A DNA stretch of 5,650 nucleotides from JANRLJ01 sp034437895 (lineage in GTDB: Bacteria; Chloroflexota; Anaerolineae; Aggregatilineales; Phototrophicaceae), in the NCBI GenBank assembly GCA_034437895.1, contig DAOTTO010000374.1, forward strand, positions 1-5,650, in the 5' to 3' direction. The first letter of the stretch is position 1; the number at the start of each line of letters is the position of its first letter. Positions 1 to 5,576 of the stretch are shown here, piece after piece. The translations under genes were made by a program, and so were the position numbers. Below the pieces are notes generated by a model. That model saw only the letters and a program-made list of their open reading frames with translations. It was not told the DNA's origin and made no database searches.

Positions 1-92
1 AGGAACGCAAACGCCAGCAAAAAGATGGCGAGTAAGACGATAAAAGGTATTTTTCGCGCAGGCGGCGCGGCGGTTTCGGCGGATAGACTCAC
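1..92 (-). CDS. Partial membrane protein, N-terminus only (runs off left edge)
   Basis: Only the first 30 codons are visible. The peptide starts with a short polar, Ala/Pro-rich stretch (about residues 1-12) and a basic pair (Arg-Lys). A continuous hydrophobic run of Ile, Val, Leu, Ala and Phe follows from about residue 15 to the edge. This is a typical N-terminal membrane anchor or first transmembrane helix with a short cytoplasmic tail. I chose the GTG start at 92 because an AAGGA ribosome-binding site (102-106 on the opposite strand) lies 9 nt upstream of it. An in-frame ATG at 101 would add three residues, but it touches the AAGGA directly and so is less likely. The gene lies downstream of the broken CMD-family gene on the same strand, with a 75-85 bp gap that contains an inverted repeat. 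The function cannot be told from this fragment. Confidence 0.6.
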   Translation of the reverse strand, partial: MSLSAETAAPPARKIPFIVLLAIFLLAFAF

Positions 93-108
93 GGCGGACA
101 TTCCTTGC

Positions 109-128
109 TGACAGTAAATCATCTGTCA
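109..128. repeat. Short inverted repeat, possible operator or hairpin
   Basis: TGACAG at 109-114 is the exact reverse complement of CTGTCA at 123-128, with an 8-nt A/T-rich spacer. It lies just upstream of the ribosome-binding site of the minus-strand gene at 1-92, where a repressor site or leader hairpin would fall. Upstream on the minus strand, TTGAAT and TATCGT with a 17-nt gap are weak promoter-like hexamers. Six-bp arms can arise by chance, so the regulatory role is inference. Confidence 0.3.
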
Positions 129-176
129 CGATAGCAAGTCCGCCCGTTGGATTCAAGTGCAAGCTGATTATTTCGC

Positions 177-742
177 CTATGATGATTGGGATGGAAAACG
201 CGCCGCCCAATCTTCAGGGGCGATATGAAACGTATTAGCGATATACGCGATCAAATGATAAAAGCCATTGATGATGGTGAGTTCGATCAACTGCGTTTTA
301 TCCCAATTTTTGGCAAGCTCGGCATAAAGCGCATCGGACACGGTGGATGTATCGTGCAGTTCATCGACCAGCCGAATGAGCAGCGATTCGCGTTCCGTCC
401 AGATCGGATCATCGGCGGTGGCTGTCACCGTCGCGGCGAGTTTTTCCGGTGATAAGCCCACAACCGCCCCGAAAGATGTGACATGCACCCCCATTCATAA
501 CTACAGCCACAGCGGGAGCAAACGCGATCAATCACAATCTCGCGATCCGCCGGGTCAATCGTCCCGCGTCCCAGAATTCCCGCACCCAGCGGACGCATTC
601 GGTCAAATAAATCTTTGTGATGCGCCATCGTGCGGAATAACTTTAAAGGCTCAACGGCTGCGCCGGGCGGCATCCATTTTGCTAAAAGTGCGCCAATGTC
701 GTCGTCATAGGGTGGCTCTAACGGCATGAGTCGGGGTGACAT
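177..742 (-). pseudogene. Carboxymuconolactone decarboxylase (CMD/AhpD-like) family protein, frameshifted
   Basis: Two overlapping frames join into one 188-residue protein if a single base is restored. The N-terminal half (residues 1-85) holds a Leu-Phe-Arg-Thr-Met-Ala-His-His segment, a Gly-Arg-Gly-Thr step and an Asp-Arg-Glu-Ile-Val helix. It then reads a Cys-rich Arg-Cys-Gly-Cys-Ser-Tyr-Glu-Trp-Gly motif. The other frame continues with Val-His-Val, then Glu-Arg-Glu, Val-Asp-Glu-Leu-His and a Gln-Leu-Ile-Glu-Leu helix. This order is typical of the all-alpha CMD family, and 188 residues fits the family. The break is a run of five G (488-492) where six would keep Tyr-Glu-Trp-Gly-Val-His in frame. 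It is either a real one-base deletion or a homopolymer sequencing error. The start at 742 is chosen over an ATG at 784 because GAAAGG lies 7 nt upstream and because 784 lies inside the adjacent repeat element. Related proteins are often peroxidase-like or decarboxylases; the substrate here is unknown. Confidence 0.82.
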
Positions 743-796
743 GATCTGGCCTTTCGCTATAATGTAGGACTTTCGCTCACGCATTTACCCCACCCT

Positions 797-829
797 AAAT
801 CCCCTCCCCATTGCATGGAGAGGGGATTT
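797..829. repeat. Internal hairpin 1 of the MITE-like element
   Basis: AAATCCCCTC at 797-806 pairs perfectly with GAGGGGATTT at 820-829. After one C-A mismatch, CCA pairs with TGG, and the loop is TTGCA (811-815). No T run follows directly, so it is read as part of the element's folded structure rather than as a terminator. Confidence 0.75.
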
Positions 830-845
830 CAAGATGCGTTTTTCT

Positions 846-872
846 CCCCCTCTCCAAGTATTGGAGAGGGGG
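846..872. repeat. Internal hairpin 2 of the MITE-like element
   Basis: CCCCCTCTCCAA at 846-857 is the exact reverse complement of TTGGAGAGGGGG at 861-872, with a 3-nt GTA loop. This is a perfect 12-bp stem. It shares the CCCCTC/GAGGGG core with hairpin 1, so the two may derive from an internal duplication. Confidence 0.8.
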
Positions 873-899
873 CCGGGGGGTGAGGTAAGCGAAAGTCCT

Positions 900-1662
900 A
901 CTATTGTTTCAGTGTCTTGGAGTCCAGACAGTACGCGTGTAACTGCCAGTGGAAGGGATGGAAGTGCTGCCGTGTGGGATGCCAGCACAGGCGAGCGCAT
1001 TATCCAATATGCAGGTTCAGGTTATGGTGTAAATTCTTTTGGAGAAACGGATTGGAATCCGCTAGATAACAGAATTGCACTTCATAGGCTGGGAGAAATT
1101 GTTGTTATTTGGGATGCTGAGACTGGGGATAACATAGGGCAGTCATTCGATGAAGGAACTTCGATAGTCACTGATGTTGTATGGTCGCCTTCTGGCAACC
1201 AATTGGCATTAGGAACTTTAGCCAACAGAATTGATATATTCAATCTTGGAGATGAGAATCCAAATGACGGGCAGTTGGCTATACGGTTTGAGACAGGTCC
1301 ACATATTTGATGTCGCATGGAGTCCCGATGGTAGCCAAATTGCCACCGCCGCTGGATTTGAAGTGCGTATTTTCAACGCCAGCAATGGGGAAGTTGTTCA
1401 AACACTTTTGGGAAGTACCAATAATCTACTTACAGTGAGCTGGCATCCTAGCGGCAGCTATATCGCAGCAGGCGGCATGGACAATATAGTGCGAGTTTGG
1501 AATGTCGTGACAGGCGAACAGGTTGAAACCTTCGACCATGCGACGCCTGTGCTGACACTCGATTGGAATCCCAATGGCGAACAGTTAGCCTTTGGTGGCT
1601 ATATCAGGCCAGACAATTCGCCAATTATCGATATTGTTAATTTTTCGCCAGTCAATCCGTAA
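900..1662 (+). pseudogene. WD40-repeat beta-propeller protein remnant, 5'-truncated and frameshifted
   Basis: The reading frame becomes WD40-like at the first codons after the repeat element. About six blades follow, each with a Trp-Ser-Pro-(Asp/Ser)-Gly or similar turn (Val-Ser-Trp-Ser-Pro, Asp-Trp-Asn-Pro, Val-Trp-Ser-Pro, Ala-Trp-Ser-Pro, Ser-Trp-His-Pro, Asp-Trp-Asn-Pro). Most end in a Trp-Asp, Trp-Asn or Phe-Asn strand. No native start codon, signal peptide or ribosome-binding site precedes the first blade; the only upstream in-frame ATG (834) lies inside the repeat element. In blade 4 the frame stops at 1308-1310 while the WD40 sequence continues in the next frame. Loss of one AT unit near 1303-1308 would explain this, since restoring it gives Gly-Pro-His-Ile-Phe-Asp-Val-Ala-Trp. 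The region looks more A/T-rich than the genes to its right. The frame ends at 1662, overlapping the convergent gene by 11 bp. It was probably a secreted or scaffold propeller and is very unlikely to make its ancestral product now. Confidence 0.82.
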
Positions 1663-2734
1663 CGCGCCAAATATCCAAGCCAGTGTCGCAGCCGATTACG
1701 AGTGAGCGTCCATCACGACTGAGTGTAATCATATCGGGTACACGGCTGCATGAACGGTATTCGCCTAAATCCTGACGTTCCCCCGTCGCCACATCCCACG
1801 CGACCACGATGGGCGCGTCACCAATCGCCACGCCGAGAATCACATCCGCCGCAGGGCTGAGTAAAATTGCCTGCACATAAGCCCCGTCGAGCGCTGCGAC
1901 AACCTGATTTTCGCCCACCTCAAAATCCAAGACATTGAGCGTCTCGGAATACGGGTCGCGCCACGCGAGATAGCGCCCTGTTATTTCGTCCACGCGCCCA
2001 AAAGCAGGCACATTATCTAACTGAACTTGTGCCGTGATTTCGCCCGTTTCCAGATCCCACAATTTCACCAGCCCATCAATCGTCGACGTAATGGCTAAAG
2101 GTGCAGGAATCCGCCCGATACGCACATACGATTCAAGGTCATTTTGCGGACCTGAAGGCAGGGTAAGCATTTCTTCACCCGAATCGGGTGCAATCGGAAT
2201 GCGAATCACATAATACTGTCCCTGCGGGTCGCCAGGCGCGACTTCCAACCAGATCGACTCCAGGCTTGAATCCAGCCACACGCGCACAGGCATATCGCCA
2301 GCATTGGGGAAAGGAATCTCTGCTGTATCTGACCCAATCTGATGCACCGCCATAAAATAGCCTTCGCCGTCATTATGGAGCGATACAAGCGTTTGGCTGT
2401 CATTTCCGAAAGCCGCATCTAGCATTGTCCCCGGCAGCCCACTTTCGCCAGCCACCGTATAGGTTTCCACAAATTCGCCCGCGTTATCAAGGATTATCAG
2501 GCCGCCATCCATACGTACAAGCGCGATATATTCCCCGTCAGGACTCATCACAAACCAGCCCGTTTGGATGAGCTGTCCTAAATCATCGGGCAAAGCATCG
2601 AAATCCACTTGTGTTACAGAAGCAAAATCCCCTACATTGTTGCGGTCAAGCGGAGGCGCTTCTTGAGCGGCACTTCGTATCACCAGTAGTAAGGTCAACA
2701 TAAGCAAAAAAATGCTGTTTAACATCATTTTCAT
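1652..2734 (-). CDS. Secreted WD40-like beta-propeller protein
   Basis: The 360-residue protein begins with a classic signal peptide: a Lys near the start, a hydrophobic Leu/Ile/Met core at about residues 5-19, then Arg-Ser-Ala-Ala-Gln, with likely cleavage after Ala-Ala. There is no lipobox Cys, so it is probably released or loosely wall-associated. The mature part reads as degenerate propeller blades: Met-Ser-Pro-Asp-Gly-Glu-Tyr-Ile-Ala near residue 65, Val-Lys-Leu-Trp-Asp-Leu-Glu-Thr-Gly near 225, Val-Ala-Trp-Asp-Val-Ala-Thr-Gly near 310, and Ser-Arg-Asp-Gly-Arg-Ser with a closing Asp-Ile-Trp at the C-terminus. Repeats are irregular, so the blade count is uncertain. The start at 2734 has AAGGGG about 11 nt upstream; in-frame ATGs at codons 3 and 4 are alternatives. 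It is divergent from the MurA-like operon and convergent with the WD40 remnant. Such proteins usually bind partners rather than catalyse; no partner can be named. Confidence 0.85.
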   Translation of the reverse strand: MKMMLNSIFLLMLTLLLVIRSAAQEAPPLDRNNVGDFASVTQVDFDALPDDLGQLIQTGWFVMSPDGEYIALVRMDGGLIILDNAGEFVETYTVAGESGLPGTMLDAAFGNDSQTLVSLHNDGEGYFMAVHQIGSDTAEIPFPNAGDMPVRVWLDSSLESIWLEVAPGDPQGQYYVIRIPIAPDSGEEMLTLPSGPQNDLESYVRIGRIPAPLAITSTIDGLVKLWDLETGEITAQVQLDNVPAFGRVDEITGRYLAWRDPYSETLNVLDFEVGENQVVAALDGAYVQAILLSPAADVILGVAIGDAPIVVAWDVATGERQDLGEYRSCSRVPDMITLSRDGRSLVIGCDTGLDIWRVTD

Positions 2735-2793
2735 TATTCAATACACCCCTTAACCGATTATCCAACGCAATTCTACACCCGCTACAGCGAAAA

Positions 2794-2799
2794 TTTATA
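2794..2799 (-). promoter_or_regulatory. Possible -10 box for the secreted propeller gene
   Basis: On the minus strand this reads TATAAA, inside GGTATAAATT, about 60 bp upstream of the start at 2734. I see no good -35 hexamer 16-18 nt further upstream, so this is weak support. It would make the 139-bp gap a divergent promoter region shared with the MurA-like operon. Confidence 0.3.
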
Positions 2800-2801
2800 C
2801 C

Positions 2802-2830
2802 CTCACGCCATCGCATGAAGCTGATATAAT
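2802..2830 (+). promoter_or_regulatory. Extended -10 promoter of the MurA-like operon
   Basis: A perfect TATAAT lies at 2825-2830 and is preceded by TGA, giving an extended -10 (TGnTATAAT). The -35 position, 17 nt upstream (CTCACG, 2802-2807), is a poor match, as is common with extended -10 promoters. Transcription would start near 2837, leaving a leader of about 37 nt that contains the AAGGA ribosome-binding site at 2864-2868. Confidence 0.6.
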
Positions 2831-2873
2831 CCTGACCACTGATGTCTTAAAGGTTTTAATTCTAAGGACAACT

Positions 2874-4124
2874 ATGCGTATTCGTGTCGAGGGGGGGCAT
2901 CCGCTTAACGGACAATATCGCCCTTCTGGAAATGCCAACGCTGCGGCGCATTTACTGGCGGCTTCCCTGCTGACCGATCAGCCTATTACGCTGCATAATT
3001 TCCCTCACGCCTCCAGTACAAAAACGATGCTGGAGATTGCGGAACGGCTTGGGACACAAGCGGTTGAAACAGAGAACACCCATTTGGCTCTGCAAACGGC
3101 ACAAATTACCCGCCGTACCCTCACGCTGGAAGGGACAAACGCGCTCTTATTTCTCGCGCCGATTCTCGTCCGGCGGCAGTACGTGCGCGTCGAGATGGAT
3201 TTCCCCTTAAATCGCATTCGTACCCATCTGGAAGCCCTGCGCGATTTAGGCCTTGATGTGCAAATTGTGGATGGGGCGGTGGAATGTCGCGCCACAACAT
3301 GGGACTATAAGGATATTATCCTAACGCAGCCAAGCGTGACCGCGACTTCGCTTGTGATGATGCTTGCGGCTTGCTTTGGGCAGGAAACGATTATCCATAA
3401 CGCCGCCTGCGAACCCCATTTACAAGAACTCGCCAATTTGCTGGAATTAATGGGCGTACAGGTACAGGGTGTCGGTTCGAGTATGCTGCGGATTTTTGGC
3501 AAGCCCCAGCTTAACGGCGCGGAAGTGACGATAGGCCCCGATCACATCGAAACTGCCAGCATCGCAGCGATTGCTGCCCTCTCACATGGTCGCACCCAAA
3601 TCACCGAGACACGCCAAGCAGATTTACGCATGATCGGGAAGATTTACCATCGGCTTGGGATTCAACTCGATATTGATGAGCAGTCAATTTTTATTCCGCG
3701 TCATGAACAGTTGATCGTCTCGAATCGGGAGGAAGATGTGGACGCATCCATCGAAACCGCGCCTTGGCCCGGTTTCCCGTCGGATTTAGTCGCAATCGCC
3801 ACGCTGATCGCCACCCAAACACGCGGCACCTCGCTCATTCACGAAAAGCTGTATAACAACCGCCTGATTTTTGTCGATAAACTCAATGCGATGGGCGCAC
3901 AAATTTTGCTATGTGACCCGCATCGGGCGATTATCGTGGGCGCAACCCCGCTCCGCGCCATCTACATGGATTCGCCTGATGTACGTACCGGATTAGGAAT
4001 GCTCGGTGCTGCATTAATCGCCAGTGGAGAATCAGTCATTGACAACGCACAGGTACTTGGGCATTCCTTTGAAGGTGTTCTCGGCAAATTACAAGCGCTC
4101 GGCGCGAAGATTATCGTCGAATGA
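2874..4124 (+). CDS. MurA-fold (UDP-GlcNAc enolpyruvyl transferase-like) protein lacking key catalytic residues
   Basis: At 416 residues it matches MurA length (E. coli MurA is 419) and aligns along its whole length by eye with the E. coli sequence as I recall it. Shared landmarks include the N-terminal Ser-Gly-x-x-Asn-Ala-Ala, Glu-Thr-Ala-Pro near 294-297, Phe-Pro-Ser-Asp (Asp304, matching catalytic Asp305), Asn-Asn-Arg (Arg330, matching Arg331), Asp-Val-Arg (Arg371) and a C-terminal Lys-Leu-x-Ala-Leu-Gly-Ala. However, Lys22 is Ala21, Arg91 is about Thr88, and Arg397 is His397. The flexible loop that carries Cys115 and Arg120 is shortened to Asp-Phe-Pro-Leu-Asn (109-113) with no Cys. MurA makes the first committed peptidoglycan precursor in the cytoplasm; this protein probably cannot catalyse that step. 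It may be a pseudoenzyme, a regulator, or an enzyme with a changed substrate. The start has AAGGA 5 nt upstream. Its stop overlaps the next gene's ATG. The frame is intact, so it appears to be under selection. Automated annotation would probably call it murA, which I consider unsafe. Confidence 0.85.
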   Translation: MRIRVEGGHPLNGQYRPSGNANAAAHLLAASLLTDQPITLHNFPHASSTKTMLEIAERLGTQAVETENTHLALQTAQITRRTLTLEGTNALLFLAPILVRRQYVRVEMDFPLNRIRTHLEALRDLGLDVQIVDGAVECRATTWDYKDIILTQPSVTATSLVMMLAACFGQETIIHNAACEPHLQELANLLELMGVQVQGVGSSMLRIFGKPQLNGAEVTIGPDHIETASIAAIAALSHGRTQITETRQADLRMIGKIYHRLGIQLDIDEQSIFIPRHEQLIVSNREEDVDASIETAPWPGFPSDLVAIATLIATQTRGTSLIHEKLYNNRLIFVDKLNAMGAQILLCDPHRAIIVGATPLRAIYMDSPDVRTGLGMLGAALIASGESVIDNAQVLGHSFEGVLGKLQALGAKIIVE

Positions 4125-4912
4125 GTGCATCATCTCCAACAACCGCTTTGACCGAAATTAACGGCTTACGCATCACCGAAGCCGTCATCGGAGAAGGCAT
4201 ACCGCTTTTGATGCTGCATGGCTGGGGCGCACATATTGATTTGCTGTGGCCTCTTGCCAGTCGATTAGCGCCTTTGGGCTATCGTATCTATATGCTGGAT
4301 TTACCCGGCTTTGGCGCGAGTGACTTACCTCCTGTGGCCTGGTCAGTGCATGACTATGCCGATTTCGTGCTGGCTTATTTAGCCCATCATCACTTAGATC
4401 GGGTTCATCTTTTCGGACATTCCTTCGGCGGACGTTTAAGCCTGATTCTGGGCGCAGAACATCCAGAAAAACTTTACAAAATGGTGCTGGCAGATAGCGC
4501 TGGAATCCGCCCCAAAACACCGCTGCTCACGCGGATTCGCTTGACCGCTTATAAAACGCTACGCGACGGATTAAATAGAACTGGATTAACGCGCTTATCT
4601 GATGGGCTAAGACTGCGCTACAATGCCCGTTATTCCTCTACCGATTTTCAAGCCGTTTCCGGTGTAATGCGGGAAACCTTTGTCAAAGTCGTCAACGAAG
4701 ATTTAAGCGCCTTTGCTGCACGGGTTAAACCGTCTACGCTGCTGCTGTGGGGCGATCAAGATCAAGATACCCCGTTATGGCAGGCAAAAATCCTAGAAAA
4801 GACTATCCCTGATGCAGGGCTAGTCGTTTTTTCCGGCGCGGGGCATTATAGTTATCTGGATAAATTACCCGATACCATCCGTGTTATGGATTATTTTTTA
4901 AAGCAGAAGTGA
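4121..4912 (+). CDS. Alpha/beta-hydrolase fold protein
   Basis: The 263-residue protein has the full alpha/beta hydrolase signature. It has an oxyanion-hole turn His-Gly-Trp-Gly (33-36), then Asp-Leu-Pro-Gly-Phe-Gly-x-Ser (60-67). The nucleophile elbow is Gly-His-Ser-Phe-Gly-Gly with Ser101. The acid is probably Asp214, in Trp-Gly-Asp-Gln-Asp before Thr-Pro, and the base is His242 in Gly-Ala-Gly-His-Tyr. A helical lid of about residues 130-195 separates the two halves. There is no signal peptide, so it is likely cytoplasmic. The triad looks complete, so it should be an active hydrolase (esterase, lipase-like or amidase), but the fold does not reveal the substrate. The ATG overlaps the MurA-like stop as ATGA, which implies translational coupling and a common mRNA. 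The pairing with a MurA-like protein suggests a cell-envelope role, which is inference. Confidence 0.92.
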   Translation: MSASSPTTALTEINGLRITEAVIGEGIPLLMLHGWGAHIDLLWPLASRLAPLGYRIYMLDLPGFGASDLPPVAWSVHDYADFVLAYLAHHHLDRVHLFGHSFGGRLSLILGAEHPEKLYKMVLADSAGIRPKTPLLTRIRLTAYKTLRDGLNRTGLTRLSDGLRLRYNARYSSTDFQAVSGVMRETFVKVVNEDLSAFAARVKPSTLLLWGDQDQDTPLWQAKILEKTIPDAGLVVFSGAGHYSYLDKLPDTIRVMDYFLKQK

Positions 4913-4915
4913 ATT

Positions 4916-5539
4916 ATGCTAAATGACATTCGTACTTATCTACCCATTTTGCTTATTTTTTACTGCCTGCTGCCGAGCATACTTATCGCCATCATCGCTT
5001 TTTTTGCTTTTAGGCGGCTGACCAAATATGTCTCCCCCGATGTCGGCAAATTGCAACACCAGCTTGAAAAAATGCGGGCTAAAAATCCAAATGCAAAGCA
5101 TGAGGACTTAGTGCAAAAAATCATCCGCCAGCAGTCGTTCAAGTGCGGGCTGATTGGGGCAGTAACCAGCATCGGCGGGTTTTTTACACTGCCAATTGCC
5201 CTACCCGTTGATATTTTCTTGTCCCTGCAAGTGCAAAACACAATGGTGGATTTTATAGCAGCGAGTTACGGCAAAACACAAGTCAGTACGGTTGAAGAAA
5301 AACTGCGAAATTATATCGTGCTATCAGGCGGAATCCGTGCGACAGAAACCACAACCACGCTTATCTTAAAAATGTTCACCCGCGTCTTGGAAAAATCATT
5401 TTCTAAGCTGATTCCCTTTATTGGCGCGGCGATTGGCTTCGGCGTGAATTATGCCATCGCACAAGGCACGGGGCGGTTGGCAGTACAATGGTATTCCGGC
5501 AGACTCGCCAAAACGTTGCCTTTGCCGCGAAATTCCTAA
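4916..5539 (+). CDS. EcsC-like membrane-associated protein
   Basis: The 207-residue protein starts with a strong transmembrane helix (about 9-32), followed by an Arg-Arg and a charged, possibly coiled segment rich in Lys, Gln and Glu (43-74). A Gly-rich hydrophobic block follows (78-106) with Thr-Leu-Pro-Ile-Ala-Leu-Pro-Val-Asp, then Ile-Ala-Ala-Ser-Tyr-Gly. A C-terminal Ile-Pro-Phe-Ile-Gly-Ala-Ala-Ile-Gly-Phe-Gly-Val-Asn-Tyr (166-179) closes the fold. The Leu-Pro-x-Asp / Ile-Ala-x-x-Tyr-Gly / Pro-x-x-Gly-Ala-x-x-Gly-x-x-x-Asn-Tyr order resembles the EcsC family, named for Bacillus EcsC and of poorly known function. This match is from memory and moderate; family members I recall are often somewhat longer and lack such a clear N-terminal anchor. 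The ATG lies 3 bp after the hydrolase stop, with only a weak GAAG ribosome-binding site, so it probably relies on coupled translation. An otherwise unknown membrane family remains possible. Confidence 0.7.
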   Translation: MLNDIRTYLPILLIFYCLLPSILIAIIAFFAFRRLTKYVSPDVGKLQHQLEKMRAKNPNAKHEDLVQKIIRQQSFKCGLIGAVTSIGGFFTLPIALPVDIFLSLQVQNTMVDFIAASYGKTQVSTVEEKLRNYIVLSGGIRATETTTTLILKMFTRVLEKSFSKLIPFIGAAIGFGVNYAIAQGTGRLAVQWYSGRLAKTLPLPRNS

Positions 5540-5576
5540 ACCTGTTTTAAAATGATGGATGAAAGTTGATCGCTGA

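Larger units (their letters stand above)
764..901. mobile_element. MITE-like non-coding element, 138 bp, with 14-bp terminal inverted repeats
   Basis: GTAGGACTTTCGCT at 764-777 is the perfect reverse complement of 888-901. A second paired block (786-795 with 878-887, one mismatch) continues the stem inward after an 8-nt bulge on the left side. Two further hairpins fill the centre (797-829 and 846-872), so the whole element can fold like a cloverleaf. It contains no credible gene. The outer ends can be read as TA on both sides, which would suit mobilisation by an IS630/Tc1-mariner type transposase. Because TA is also part of the repeat, the target duplication is ambiguous, and no longer flanking duplication is visible. 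I recall similar TIRs and CCCCTCTCC palindromes from Chloroflexota and cyanobacteria, but this was not searched. The left end is 21 bp upstream of the CMD gene start, and the right end directly abuts the truncated WD40 reading frame. Confidence 0.8.

Noticed and set aside
186..729. Plus-strand open frames at 186-452 and 343-729
   Set aside because: They lie antisense to the CMD-family gene, have no recognisable domains or ribosome-binding sites, and have biased low-complexity composition.
755..766. MITE-provided outward promoter for the CMD gene (CATTAT / TACATT on the minus strand near 761-767)
   Set aside because: The -10-like match is moderate and no -35 is found at proper spacing, so it is too weak to report as a feature.
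743..784. Upstream ATG at 784 as start of the CMD-family gene
   Set aside because: It lies within the repeat element's left end and adds residues foreign to the family. The ATG at 742 has a well-spaced GAAAGG.
797..843. Hairpin 797-829 plus the T run at 839-843 as a rho-independent terminator
   Set aside because: The T run is 9 nt away from the stem base instead of directly after it, and no plus-strand gene ends upstream. The hairpin fits the MITE structure.
797..872. CRISPR-like repeat pair (two CCCCTC/GAGGGG units)
   Set aside because: There are only two units, each self-palindromic, with no regular spacers or cas genes. They are internal hairpins of the element.
834..899. ATG at 834 as the true start of the WD40 gene
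   Set aside because: It lies inside the repeat element, translates palindromic DNA into Pro/Gly-rich sequence, and has no propeller or signal-peptide features. The frame is open there by chance.
3005..3502. Minus-strand open frames inside the MurA-like gene (3005-3295, 3305-3502)
   Set aside because: Shadows of a clear full-length coding frame, with Arg/Ser-rich composition typical of antisense translation.
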